A stretch of 64,000 nucleotides of DNA from Ktedonobacter robiniae (GCF_016587375.1 NZ_BNJG01000003.1:1364001-1428000), one strand, 5' to 3'. Counted from the stretch's first letter, positions 54,463 through 63,416 are shown. The notes: a model not told the origin generated them from the letters alone. Translations and numbers: made by a program.

Positions 54463-55944
54463 TTAGTAACCTTTCACACCGGAATAGTTAGGAGCCTCTT
54501 TTACGATGTGTACATCGTGTGGATGCGATTCGCGCAAGCCTGCGCTAGTGATGTGCACAAAGCACGTTTTCTCCTGCATCTCAGGAATCGTCGCGCACCC
54601 CGCGTAGCCCATCGCCTGGCGCAGACCGCCAACCAGCTGATAGACCAGGGGAGCGAGCATGCCTTTATAAGCTACGCGGCCTTCGATGCCTTCAGCGATC
54701 AGGCGCGCTTCATTGATGATATCGCCCTGGAAGTAGCGGTCCTTGCTGAAACTACACTGCTTCATGGCCCCAACTGAACCCATACCACGATAATCCTTGA
54801 AACGCTCGCCCTGAGAAATGATCAGCTCTCCAGGACTCTCGTCCACCCCGGCCAGCAGACTGCCTAACATGACTGTATCCGCGCCCGCCGCGATAGCCTT
54901 GGCGATGTCACCAGAGTACTGGATACCACCGTCGCTGACGACTGGTATATCGTACTGACGTGCAACGCTTGCGCACTCGAAGATAGCGGTGATCTGCGGT
55001 ACGCCCACGCCCACAATCACGCGAGTGGTACAAATTGAAGCTGGACCAACCCCTACCTTGACCGCGTCCACTCCCGCCTGAATCAAGGCTTCGGTGGCCT
55101 CGGCGGTGACGACGTTGCCAGCCATTAGCTGCACCTGTTTGCCAAAACGGTCCTTCACGTGTGCGACAGTTTCTATGACCATCTGCGAATGCCCATGCGA
55201 AGTGTCCACAACCAGTAGATCCACGCCCTTCTCAATCAGGGCAGCGCATCGCTCGTCGGTGTCCACGGCCGCACCCACCCGCAGGCGACCTAGTTCGTCC
55301 TTGGAGGCGTTGGGATAGAGGATCTTCTTCTGGATATCTTTCATAGTGATCAAACCCTTGAGCATGCCATGTTCATCAACAACGGGCAGCTTCTCGATCT
55401 TATAGCGATGCAAGCTGTCCCGCGCTGCCTCCAGAGTCGTTCCCACTGGCACTGTAATCAGCCGCTCGCTGGTCATCAATTCGGAGATGGGGCGGGTCGT
55501 ATCAGCCTCGAAACGCATATCGCGATTGGTCAGGATGCCGACCAGTCTGCCGTGCTCGGTGAGCGGAATACCAGAGATATGAAAACGTTTCATCACCGCC
55601 TGAGCCTCACTCAAAGGTTGGTGCGGCTCCAGTGTGATCGGGTCGGTAATCATACCCGACTCCGAGCGTTTGACCTTATCCACTTCCTGGGCCTGATCCT
55701 CGATGGAGAGATTGCGATGAATAATACCAATACCCCCCTCACGCGCCAGAGCGATGGCCAGACAGGCCTCCGTCACAGTGTCCATAGCCGCACTGAGAAT
55801 GGGGATATTGATGGAAATGCTTCTGGTTAGCCGTGTTACTGTCGAAGCTTCGCGTGGCATTACCGACGAGGCCGCTGGGATAATTAGCACATCGTCAAAT
55901 GTGAATCCTTCTGTCGCAAACTTGTGCTCAAAATGGAAAGTCAT
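54463..55944 (-). CDS. guaB: IMP dehydrogenase
   Basis: 493 aa; oxidises IMP to XMP with NAD+, the first committed step of GMP synthesis. The catalytic barrel has the nucleophile Cys in GPASICTTR (canonical GPGSICTTR, so Gly to Ala is seen in this loop), the flap region near YRGMGSVGAM, and the FDDVLIIPA start. A two-CBS Bateman domain sits at about residues 95-205 (MITDPITLEPHQPL; LMTSERLITVPVGT). Start ATG 55944, AAGGAG at 55957-55962. A hairpin with a T-run lies just upstream of the ribosome site. Confidence 0.95.
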   Translation of the reverse strand: MTFHFEHKFATEGFTFDDVLIIPAASSVMPREASTVTRLTRSISINIPILSAAMDTVTEACLAIALAREGGIGIIHRNLSIEDQAQEVDKVKRSESGMITDPITLEPHQPLSEAQAVMKRFHISGIPLTEHGRLVGILTNRDMRFEADTTRPISELMTSERLITVPVGTTLEAARDSLHRYKIEKLPVVDEHGMLKGLITMKDIQKKILYPNASKDELGRLRVGAAVDTDERCAALIEKGVDLLVVDTSHGHSQMVIETVAHVKDRFGKQVQLMAGNVVTAEATEALIQAGVDAVKVGVGPASICTTRVIVGVGVPQITAIFECASVARQYDIPVVSDGGIQYSGDIAKAIAAGADTVMLGSLLAGVDESPGELIISQGERFKDYRGMGSVGAMKQCSFSKDRYFQGDIINEARLIAEGIEGRVAYKGMLAPLVYQLVGGLRQAMGYAGCATIPEMQEKTCFVHITSAGLRESHPHDVHIVKEAPNYSGVKGY

Positions 55945-55968
55945 GCGGATGTTGTCTCCTTAACAAAA

Positions 55969-56000
55969 GACCTGGACTCGCTTCTAAAGCGACCCAGGTC
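55969..56000 (-). promoter_or_regulatory. Terminator-like hairpin in the guaB leader
   Basis: On the minus strand AGACCTGGGTCGCTT and AAGCGAGTCCAGGTCT pair around TAG, followed by TTTTGTT and then the ribosome site AAGGAG. This is the shape of an intrinsic terminator placed 25 bp before guaB, which suggests attenuation. It could instead be the terminator of an upstream transcript. Confidence 0.5.
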
Positions 56001-56079
56001 TCCCACCTAAAAATAATACTGCTGGACGTGGTGGCAGATTTCGAATAATTCCGGGTACTAGATCACCTGACTTGTTGAA

Positions 56080-56325
56080 GTGTCAAATAGTGTGTGGCGA
56101 GGGCAGAACAAGCGCATCTCGTCTTTTGAATTGGTTTTGCAAGGTGTAGTGGCGCATGTTGAGCAGGGCGATGATCCCTGGTTATACCTTAACGACTTTC
56201 TCCACGATTGGTGGCGTTACGCCGTCAACAATCGGCATGATTTGATTATGAGGCCACCAGCCCCCACTACAACCTATATAACTCCACGTGCAAATTATTT
56301 CAAGCAGATGGGCGTAGTGCAGTAG
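56080..56325 (+). CDS. Small hypothetical protein
   Basis: 81 aa from GTG 56080, no Shine-Dalgarno. Segments QGVVAHVEQGDDPWLYLNDF and LHDWWRYAVNNRHD look globular; no family recognised. The stop TAG (56323-56325) is created by the palindromic repeat at its 3' end, so it may be a truncated copy of something larger. Confidence 0.4.
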   Translation: MSNSVWRGQNKRISSFELVLQGVVAHVEQGDDPWLYLNDFLHDWWRYAVNNRHDLIMRPPAPTTTYITPRANYFKQMGVVQ

Positions 56326-56357
56326 CCGCGTACGCCAGTAGCGGGCTACTGCACTAC
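56314..56357. repeat. Palindromic repeat copy at the end of the small ORF
   Basis: Arms 56314-56327 and 56344-56357 (14 bp). Contains the 25-bp core at 56321-56345, identical to that inside the BTAD regulator (38266-38290). Confidence 0.8.
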
Positions 56358-56363
56358 ATCTAG

Positions 56364-57131
56364 CTACAGCGCGCCGGTGTTGCGCATGAGGCCGCCGTCG
56401 ATGACGAAGGTGGAGCCGGTGACATATTCGGCGGCGCCGGAGGCCAGGTAGAGCGCGAGATGTGCGACCTCCTCGGGCTGGCCCATGCGATGCAGGGGAA
56501 TCTCGTCGATCAGGGCCTTGTATTTGTTGGGATCAGACTTTACGTCGGCGTCGATGGGGGTATCTATGGCGCCTGGTGCTATGTTGTTAACAGTAATGTT
56601 GTGCTTGGCTAGCTCCAAGCAGATGGTGCGCATCATCATGCGCATCCCGCCCTTGGCGCAGCAGTAGGGAACGTTCTCGGGCATGGGCAAATCCTCGTGC
56701 ACTGATGAGATGTTAATGATCTGGCCCCGTATATTCTGTTTGACCATCTCGCGCGCCGCCGCCTGGGCGCAGAAGAAGGCTCCCTTGAGGTTGGTATCGA
56801 CGACGCGGTCAAATTGCTCTTCGGTGACGTCCAGGAAGGGGCTGTGAATTTCCATGCCTGCGTTATTGACCAGGATATCCAGGCGCCCAAACTGCTCGAC
56901 GGCCCGTTGTGCCAGCCCCTGGGCCTGCTGGTACTGTGAGATATCCGCCTGTTGCACAAAGCAGGTTCCGCCCTGCTGCTCAATCATGCTCCTGACTTCA
57001 TTAGCCTTCTGCTCATTGTGCGCATAGTTAACTACGACGGAGGCGCCCTCCCGGGCGAATAAGAGCGCGATGGCCCTCCCAATGCCGCTATCGGCGCCCG
57101 TGACAAGCGCGACCTTTCGCTCCAGTAATCC
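56364..57131 (-). CDS. SDR-family oxidoreductase
   Basis: 255 aa from ATG 57131 (MGLLERKVALVTG). Classical short-chain dehydrogenase: glycine motif TGADSGIGRAI, NNAGM, Ser in NISSVHEDLP, and the catalytic Tyr-Lys in VPYCCAKGG (YxxxK). C-terminus IDGGLMRNTGAL resembles glucose 1-dehydrogenase-like SDRs. NAD(P)-dependent, substrate unknown. Single gene. Confidence 0.9.
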   Translation of the reverse strand, partial: GLLERKVALVTGADSGIGRAIALLFAREGASVVVNYAHNEQKANEVRSMIEQQGGTCFVQQADISQYQQAQGLAQRAVEQFGRLDILVNNAGMEIHSPFLDVTEEQFDRVVDTNLKGAFFCAQAAAREMVKQNIRGQIINISSVHEDLPMPENVPYCCAKGGMRMMMRTICLELAKHNITVNNIAPGAIDTPIDADVKSDPNKYKALIDEIPLHRMGQPEEVAHLALYLASGAAEYVTGSTFVIDGGLMRNTGAL

Positions 57132-57245
57132 CATGCTCTTCTGTATCCTTTCTCGCGAGTATATTCTGCTGTAAAAGATGTTCAATGCCGTGATTGTCCA
57201 CCTTCAACACGTATGGCGAGCAAGAGTGGATACGCCAGGGCGGAC

Positions 57246-59084
57246 TTACCCATCCATGCCATAAGTAGGTGCATACCCTGTGTCCTTTAGGGTAGACAAG
57301 AGTGCGACCGCTTGCTCGACGGTGATAAAGTGGGGCAGGCGTGGGTCATGCTGTTGCAGGCGGGTGGAGAGCATGGCCGAGATTGGCGCGCGCAAACCTG
57401 TGACTTGCAGGGCCTCCTCTTCGCTGAAAAGCTGGAGCGGGGTGCCACTAAAGACGACCTGCCCATCACGGAAGGAGACCAAGCGCTGGCAATGCTCCGC
57501 CACTAGTGTCATATCGTGCGTGATGATCAGGATAGTCTTTCCTTGCTGCTGGAGGGCGCGCAGTAGTTGCATGATGCTGTTGATCGAGTGGTAATCCTGG
57601 CCCGTGGTTGGCTCGTCGACAATAAGGATCTCAGGCCCCATGGCGAGCACGGCGGCGACGGCCAGGCGCTGGCGCTGCCCCTTGCTCAGGAAGAGTGGGT
57701 CCTCGTCAGCGTAATCGACGAGATCTACGGCCTCTAACGTCTCGCGCACTTTGGCCTTACGCTCCTCAGCCGAGAGTCCCAGGTTCTTCAGGCCATATTC
57801 GATCTCATCGCTCACTTTGCGACAGAAGAGCTGGTGATCAGGATTCTGGAAGACATAGCCGACATAGGAGGGTAGACGTTTACGCATACGTTTATTCGCC
57901 AGGTCTTGCCCAAGGACCTGCACGCGCCCCGAACTGGAGCGGTAGATGCCCGCTAGGATCTTGGCGAAGGTCGTCTTTCCGCTCCCATTGGGACCCAGCA
58001 GGGCCAGCATCTCGCCGCGTCGCAAGCTCAGATCGATGCCTTTGAGCGCGATGGTACCATCCTCGTAGCTATACCCCACTTGCTCAGCGCAGACAACTGG
58101 CTCTCCTGGCTCCTCCTCAACCACGCCAGGCGCAGAGCTATGGGCATCGCCGGGCGTCAAGAGGGGGACGAAGGCCTCTTCCGCCTCATCAAGCGTGAGC
58201 GGGGGACGACCCTGGAAGGTACAACTGCTCTCCCAGGAGATGCGTGTCAGCTCACCAACTGAGGCCCCGTAACACTCCAGAACATCCCGGCGCGCGTAAA
58301 ACTCTCCCGGTGGGGCGACCAGCTCTATGCGCCCACCATGGAGCAGAGCGATGCGGTCGCAGAAGGTGCTCAAAATCTCGGGGTCCTGCTCTACCAGGAT
58401 TACAGTTATCTTATAGTCTTGGCGTAAACGAGCGATGGTTTCGATGACCTCGCGTTTGCCCACGGGATCGAGGTCGCTGGTTGGCTCATCGAGGATCAAG
58501 ATCTGGGGGCGCATGGCGAGGAAGGCGGCGATGGCTACGCGCTGTTTCTGCCCGCCCGAGAGGTCGGCGGGATGGGTATAAAACGCGCCGTGCCAGAGCC
58601 GCTCCAGGCCAACCCATGCCAGGGCCTCATGTGCGCGCTGGAGTATCTCTTCCCTGGGTATGTCTTGCAGTTGCAGGCCGATGCCCAGCTCATGCAGCAG
58701 GCTCATGCGCAGGAACTGGTTCTCGGGGTCTTGCATGATCATGCCCACCTTGTGGCTGGTGGCGGTCTTCGAGGTAATAGGCTCGCCGAGTAGCTCAAGG
58801 CTACCGCGAAAATGTGAGCGTAGCTGCTCAACGCTCAGGCGCGCGCTATAGGGGAGGATGCCCATCAGCATACGGCAGAACGTGGTCTTCCCCGCGCCGC
58901 TGGGTCCCGTAATGCCGAAGCACTCTCCCGGCTCAATCTGGAGCGCGATATCGCGCAACGTCCAGGGGAGCGCCTTCTCGCCGGGCTTGCCCTCACCATA
59001 GTCTGGATAGCGCCACCACAGGCCAGATACGGAGACCGCGCTCGTCATGTGTCTTTCTCTCTTTCCATTGACATAATCAAGCAT
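57246..59084 (-). CDS. ECF transporter ATPase, two fused ATP-binding domains (EcfA-like)
   Basis: 612 aa with two complete ABC ATPase domains in one chain (EcfA and EcfA' fused). First: Walker A GPSGAGKTTF, signature LSGGQKQRVAIAA, Walker B LILDEPTSDLD. Second: GPNGSGKTTF, LSKGQRQRLAVAA, LIVDEPTTGQD. Supplies ATP for an energy-coupling-factor vitamin/metal transporter with the EcfT encoded directly upstream. The start could be ATG 59084 or ATG 59048 (MTSAVSVSG). Confidence 0.9.
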   Translation of the reverse strand: MLDYVNGKRERHMTSAVSVSGLWWRYPDYGEGKPGEKALPWTLRDIALQIEPGECFGITGPSGAGKTTFCRMLMGILPYSARLSVEQLRSHFRGSLELLGEPITSKTATSHKVGMIMQDPENQFLRMSLLHELGIGLQLQDIPREEILQRAHEALAWVGLERLWHGAFYTHPADLSGGQKQRVAIAAFLAMRPQILILDEPTSDLDPVGKREVIETIARLRQDYKITVILVEQDPEILSTFCDRIALLHGGRIELVAPPGEFYARRDVLECYGASVGELTRISWESSCTFQGRPPLTLDEAEEAFVPLLTPGDAHSSAPGVVEEEPGEPVVCAEQVGYSYEDGTIALKGIDLSLRRGEMLALLGPNGSGKTTFAKILAGIYRSSSGRVQVLGQDLANKRMRKRLPSYVGYVFQNPDHQLFCRKVSDEIEYGLKNLGLSAEERKAKVRETLEAVDLVDYADEDPLFLSKGQRQRLAVAAVLAMGPEILIVDEPTTGQDYHSINSIMQLLRALQQQGKTILIITHDMTLVAEHCQRLVSFRDGQVVFSGTPLQLFSEEEALQVTGLRAPISAMLSTRLQQHDPRLPHFITVEQAVALLSTLKDTGYAPTYGMDG

Positions 59085-59118
59085 TTCTCGCCCTTCTTGC
59101 CGAGTGGAGTGTTTCCCC

Positions 59119-59281
59119 TATGGTAGGGACCCGGTTTACCGCGTCCAAAGGCGATTCATCGCCTGTAGGCGCGGCCCCAAAACGTTCCAGATGGTGTTGT
59201 TGTGTGACGCCTGTAAAAAATGGCTTGCGCCGCACTGCCATGAATGGCCTTTGGACGCGCTAAAGCTGGTCCCTACCAAGA
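59119..59281. repeat. MITE-like imperfect inverted repeat
   Basis: About 39-bp imperfect terminal inverted repeats (TGGTAGGGACC at both ends, roughly 34 of 39 matches by eye) enclose a spacer with GGCGATTCATCGCC. Between ecfT and ecfA; no ORF. No target duplication found. Confidence 0.6.
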
Positions 59282-59291
59282 AATTATCGTG

Positions 59292-60425
59292 TCACACTAA
59301 TATCGCTGGCCAGAGCAGGGCCGTCAGGTTGAAATGGGTGCCGAAGGAGAGGTAGAACAGGAGCAGGCAGAGAACGATGGCGCTCCAATCCATCACACTC
59401 CAGGGCTGGGTCTCATAGAAATCGTTGGTGACCTGGTTGATGCGGTAGCCGCGCGCCATGAGGGCATCACCGATCTCACCCGAGCGGCGGATCATGACCG
59501 CGATCAGGGGGACGGAGATGCTGGCCAGGTCGCTGAGCTGGCGCAGGAAGCTGCGCGGGCGTGCGTTGATGGCGCGGGCTAGTTGTGCCTGGTGGATAGT
59601 CTGGTAGTCGACCAGGGCCAGGTCGAGCGCACGAAAGACGGTACTGATAAAGAAGATCACGGGCTGTGGGACGCGCAACTGGCGAAGGGCGCCAATCAGC
59701 TCCGCGTCGCGGCTGGAGACCACGAGGGCGATGGTTGAGAAGATCAGCCCTGAGTAGCCGAGGACCTTCGTCAGCGCGATTAGCAGACCGTGATCGCTGA
59801 CCAGGAGCGTCAGGGGATGGAAGAAAGGGACCTGCGCGAAGGTCCAGGTGGGTAGCGCCAGGAAGTGTGAGCCAATAAAGGTGAAGAGGGCCGCCAGCAC
59901 CAGACCTAATATGACCTTGCGTGTCCAGAGAAAATAGCCCAGCGTCAGTCCCAACCAGAGCAGGAACCAGGTCGAGATGCCCAGGTCGAGATGCCCGCTA
60001 TACACTGGTGCCTCTAACAGCGTAACACGTCCCGGAACCGGGTTAAAGACGATCCAGGTGGAGAAGAGGCTGATCAGCGTGGGAATAGTCAGCAGGACAT
60101 AGATGCGCGCCACACGGCTATGCATGCCACTGCCCAGGAACATCGCCAGCGAGAGCAGGCTCAACAGCGCCGCAGCCAGCGGATCAGGTCTGGCCACATC
60201 AATCGCCCGTAACTGGACAATCGAGATACAGATCACGAGCAGGAAGCGTACCAGCAGGTGGAAGCGAGCGAATGGGGCATTGACGCGCCGTGAGAAGATA
60301 AACGAGCGTACATAGCGCCGCCCCGGAGGCACATCCATAAATATGGGGAGTGGTGTGCGCAGGCCCTTGCTGCCCTTCACAATCAAGCCTCCTTCAGCAT
60401 TTTTAAACACATGTATCGATAGCAT
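59292..60425 (-). CDS. ecfT: ECF transporter transmembrane component EcfT
   Basis: 377 aa, about 6-7 transmembrane helices. The two coupling motifs with A-R-G/N are visible as ARAINARPRS and ALMARGYRINQ, which contact the two ATPases. Longer than usual (about 265) because of an extended N-terminus. Substrate is set by an S-component that is not in the window; the queuosine-gene neighbours suggest a queuosine precursor, but this is inference. Start ATG 60425. Confidence 0.88.
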   Translation of the reverse strand: MLSIHVFKNAEGGLIVKGSKGLRTPLPIFMDVPPGRRYVRSFIFSRRVNAPFARFHLLVRFLLVICISIVQLRAIDVARPDPLAAALLSLLSLAMFLGSGMHSRVARIYVLLTIPTLISLFSTWIVFNPVPGRVTLLEAPVYSGHLDLGISTWFLLWLGLTLGYFLWTRKVILGLVLAALFTFIGSHFLALPTWTFAQVPFFHPLTLLVSDHGLLIALTKVLGYSGLIFSTIALVVSSRDAELIGALRQLRVPQPVIFFISTVFRALDLALVDYQTIHQAQLARAINARPRSFLRQLSDLASISVPLIAVMIRRSGEIGDALMARGYRINQVTNDFYETQPWSVMDWSAIVLCLLLFYLSFGTHFNLTALLWPAILV

Positions 60426-60485
60426 CTAGTATAGCTGATTTATGCTGAAACTTCATGGTATAGGACCGGGTTGTTTGTATAGAGG

Positions 60486-60558
60486 GGCACGACGCTACTA
60501 AAGTACGCGTCTATATATTACGCGTATATGTAGACGCGTACTTTAGTAGCGTCGTGCC
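60486..60558. repeat. 28-bp palindrome between folE and ecfT
   Basis: Arms 60486-60513 and 60531-60558 with a 17-nt loop. On the minus strand it separates folE from ecfT and could terminate or process the mRNA there. Confidence 0.8.
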
Positions 60559-60587
60559 TGCTGGGGTCTGGGGAAACTTCTCAGATT

Positions 60588-61205
60588 TTACTCAATCAGG
60601 CGTAAGAATTCGAGGCGGGCCTCGCTCTCGCTGCGGAAGACGCCGCGCATGACCGAGGAGGTCATCACGCCAGGTGTGCGGATGCCACGCGCTGTCATAC
60701 ACATATGCTCGCCTTTCAGCACCACTGCCACATCTGGCGAACCTGTGATGCGCGTAATCTCGTCGGCGATCTCATGACCGATGCGCTCTTGCAGCTGGAG
60801 CTTGTGGGCGAACTGGTGCGCGATGCGCGCGAATTTGGAGAGTCCCAGCACCTTGTCACACGCGATATAGCCAATGGCAACATCGCACCAGAAGGGCATC
60901 AGGTGGTGCTCACACATCGAGAAGACGCGCATGCCCGAGACACAGACCATTTGATCGGTCGAGGCGGACGAGAAGCAGGTCTCGGTCGAACCTGGGTCAT
61001 ACTCAACAAACTCGCGCCAGGAGTCGGCCCAGCGTCTTGGTGTGTCCAGCAATCCCTCACGGTCCGGGTCCTCTCCAATCGCGATCAGCAGCTCGCGCCC
61101 CAGCTCAAGCAGCCTGGGATAATCGACCCTCTTCTGTTCATTGGAAAGTAGCGAATGGAGAGCGGCATGGCCATTCATCTGCTCTTTATTTATATGTGTT
61201 GTCAT
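60588..61205 (-). CDS. folE: GTP cyclohydrolase I
   Basis: 205 aa from ATG 61205 (MTTHINKEQ), with GAGGGAT before it. Converts GTP to 7,8-dihydroneopterin triphosphate, which starts folate and the 7-deazaguanine pathway. Zinc ligands Cys and His in FSMCEHHLMPF and later CMTARG; substrate loop VLGLSKFARI. The setting inside a que run indicates that it feeds preQ0/preQ1 synthesis. Confidence 0.94.
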   Translation of the reverse strand: MTTHINKEQMNGHAALHSLLSNEQKRVDYPRLLELGRELLIAIGEDPDREGLLDTPRRWADSWREFVEYDPGSTETCFSSASTDQMVCVSGMRVFSMCEHHLMPFWCDVAIGYIACDKVLGLSKFARIAHQFAHKLQLQERIGHEIADEITRITGSPDVAVVLKGEHMCMTARGIRTPGVMTSSVMRGVFRSESEARLEFLRLIE

Positions 61206-61244
61206 TCTTGCATCCCTCACTTTAAACGAAACACACCTTGTCCC

Positions 61245-61300
61245 TCAGTAGCCGCGTATGTAAGTAGCGGGCGCCCGCTACTTACATACGCGGCTACTGA
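61245..61300. repeat. Perfect 56-bp palindrome with no spacer, between folE and queE
   Basis: Arms 61245-61272 and 61273-61300 are exact complements and meet without a loop. It carries the family core (CAGTAGCCGCGTATGTAAGT) and lies in the middle of the que run. Confidence 0.85.
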
Positions 61301-61306
61301 TAATAC

Positions 61307-62107
61307 CTACACGCCGCGCTTGTTGCCCCAGAGGAGGGTGTGCAACTGCGGCAGGATCGTGACCTCGTACCATTGGTCCTCGACGACGCGCTGGATCAGC
61401 CAGTCCATGCGGCTGAGAATACCGTTGATGTCGATCTCATTCGCCAGGTGCGGCGGTGTATGATTGCCCGCTTGCAGGTAGAGCGGAATATTGGGGTAGC
61501 GCTCGGCCACGTGTTTGGCATACTGGTAGTCCTCTTCGTCGAAGATAACGATCTTGAGGCAGATACCAGGCTGCTTGCCTTCGTGACCCTGGCGCGCATA
61601 GGCGATACAGCGGTCCAGGCGCTCCCAGTTGGTGGGTTGGGGATTCTGCATCCCAGGAGCCTTGGGCGAGAGGGTCAGGTAGTCCAGCTTGGCGAACCAG
61701 GGTTGGGCGATGCTGCCCTGGGTCTCGATGGCGAAGGTATAACCCTCGGCATGCCCCAGGTCAATCAGTTCCTCCAGGGGCTGCATGGCGGGATTCCCGC
61801 CGGAGAGCGTCACCAGGATGGGCCTGTTGTGGGCGAGCTCGCGTACCTGGGCGAAGACCTCCTGTGTCGTCATCTGTTGCCACTCGGAGCGATGTTCCGG
61901 CAGGACGGCATAGAGGGTATCGCAGCGCTGGCAGCGGTAATCGCAGCCGCCTGTACGCACGAAGACAGTCGGTTTGCCAATCAACGCCCCCTCACCCTGG
62001 ATAGTAGGTCCAAACGTTTCAGAGATGGACAGCTTCTTCTGCTTGGAGGGCTGCAAGTCAGGCTCAATTTGCGTGGACGCGAGGCTCTCACTGACGGTAT
62101 TGCTCAT
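61307..62107 (-). CDS. queE: 7-carboxy-7-deazaguanine synthase QueE
   Basis: 266 aa; radical SAM enzyme that contracts 6-carboxytetrahydropterin to 7-carboxy-7-deazaguanine. Cluster cysteines C-x3-C-x2-C in GGCDYRCQRCDT; LSGGNPAMQP and TQGS further along contact SAM. N-terminal extension of about 25 residues. Start ATG 62107, 6 bp after queD ends. Confidence 0.95.
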   Translation of the reverse strand: MSNTVSESLASTQIEPDLQPSKQKKLSISETFGPTIQGEGALIGKPTVFVRTGGCDYRCQRCDTLYAVLPEHRSEWQQMTTQEVFAQVRELAHNRPILVTLSGGNPAMQPLEELIDLGHAEGYTFAIETQGSIAQPWFAKLDYLTLSPKAPGMQNPQPTNWERLDRCIAYARQGHEGKQPGICLKIVIFDEEDYQYAKHVAERYPNIPLYLQAGNHTPPHLANEIDINGILSRMDWLIQRVVEDQWYEVTILPQLHTLLWGNKRGV

Positions 62108-62113
62108 AAAAAT

Positions 62114-62569
62114 CTACTCCAGGCCGCGCTCAGCGCGTGTAATTTCGGCATAGCCCTTGGCGGTCTCCCACAGGCGCACACGGTAGAGCAGCTCCTCGCG
62201 CACGCCGCCGCTCACCAGAGCGTCCCAGATCCAGTGGACCAGGTTCTCGGCGGTAGTGCGGATACCCGTGAGCGCGTTGAGGTCGTTGTGATCCATGCCG
62301 CCCTTCTCAACTGGTGTGGCTTCGGGTCCGCGTGGCACAGAGTCAGATAGACTCTCGATAATGCAGTGGTTGACGATCTCTTTCAGATCCTCGAAATCCA
62401 TCACCATGCCATCGCTCGACTCGCCAGATGCTTCGATGATGGGTCCGCGCAGAGAGACCTCCAGGCGATAGGAATGCCCATGTGGACGTCGGCACTTCCC
62501 CCGGTGATTGGGCAGGTGATGCGAGGCTTCAAAATTGAACTCGCGTGTCACGATAGCGTATTTTGGCAT
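62114..62569 (-). CDS. queD: 6-carboxytetrahydropterin synthase QueD
   Basis: 151 aa. Converts dihydroneopterin triphosphate to 6-carboxytetrahydropterin. Zinc His and catalytic Cys in ASHHLPNHRGKCRRPHGHSY; the C-terminal ENLVHWIWDAL and WETAKGYAEI complete the fold. 88 bp after queC on the same strand and 6 bp before queE. Confidence 0.95.
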   Translation of the reverse strand: MPKYAIVTREFNFEASHHLPNHRGKCRRPHGHSYRLEVSLRGPIIEASGESSDGMVMDFEDLKEIVNHCIIESLSDSVPRGPEATPVEKGGMDHNDLNALTGIRTTAENLVHWIWDALVSGGVREELLYRVRLWETAKGYAEITRAERGLE

Positions 62570-62657
62570 AGGTCCCTCCTTACGGGAAACACTGGGTGCA
62601 GCGTGGGTGCACCTCCCTGGCTGTCTGAGTGCCCCAATACTGTGCGTGTCTGCGAGA

Positions 62658-63416
62658 TTAAGCGCGCTGGCCAGGGATATTCAGGAACAACTCGGGATCA
62701 TTGGCGTACTGCGTTGGGTCCTCCACGCCTGCATGCTTAAAGGCCTCATAGCGCTCGACGCAGGTGCCGCAGTGGCCGCAGTGTTTATCGCCAAAGCCCT
62801 CGCTACCACCCTCGTAGCAACTCCAGGTCAGCTCAAAGGGGACATCCAGGCTGGCGCCGAAGCGGGCAATCTGGGCCTTAGAGAAGCGCATAAAGGGAAC
62901 CTCGACCGTGACCTGGTCCGAGTCCATGGCGCGATTGAGCATGGTATTAAAGGCGTCGACGAATTCCTGGCGGCAATCGGGATACTGAGCGTAGTCGCCA
63001 TAGTGCGCGGCGAAGGCCACGACGCGCGCGTTCTCGTTCCAGGCCACGGTGGCCGCCTGTAAGAGCATATTCGGATTGCGGTAGGGGACGACCGTCGCCT
63101 TCATGCTGTCATCGGTATAGTGTCCATGTGGCATGCTCTGGTCGGGGTTGAGTAGGGCCGAGCCAGAATTGGGTGAGAGATGTGCGATGGGCAGCGCCAC
63201 GACCTGGTGCTGGATCTCCAGGTTACTATAGCGCTCGCGCAGCGCGCTGATATAGCGTTCGGCATAGGTTAGCTCTTTGACATGCTTCTGGCCATAATTA
63301 AAGGAGAGAAGGTGCAGGTCGAAACCTGCCGCGGCATAATAATGAGACAGCACGCAGCTATCCATGCCGCCGCTTACGATCAAAACTGCGCGCTCTCCGC
63401 GTCTCTTAGTGGTCAT
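62658..63416 (-). CDS. queC: 7-cyano-7-deazaguanine synthase QueC
   Basis: 252 aa from ATG 63416 (MTTKRRGER), preceded by GAGGAG; a GTG 15 bp earlier is less likely. ATP-dependent formation of preQ0 with ammonia. PP-loop SGGMDSC; zinc ligands CYEGG, CGHCGTC near the end. 15 bp after queF. Confidence 0.95.
   Translation of the reverse strand: MTTKRRGERAVLIVSGGMDSCVLSHYYAAAGFDLHLLSFNYGQKHVKELTYAERYISALRERYSNLEIQHQVVALPIAHLSPNSGSALLNPDQSMPHGHYTDDSMKATVVPYRNPNMLLQAATVAWNENARVVAFAAHYGDYAQYPDCRQEFVDAFNTMLNRAMDSDQVTVEVPFMRFSKAQIARFGASLDVPFELTWSCYEGGSEGFGDKHCGHCGTCVERYEAFKHAGVEDPTQYANDPELFLNIPGQRA

Noticed and set aside
61340..62350. Long plus-strand frame over queE and queD
   Set aside because: A shadow of well-identified genes on the minus strand.
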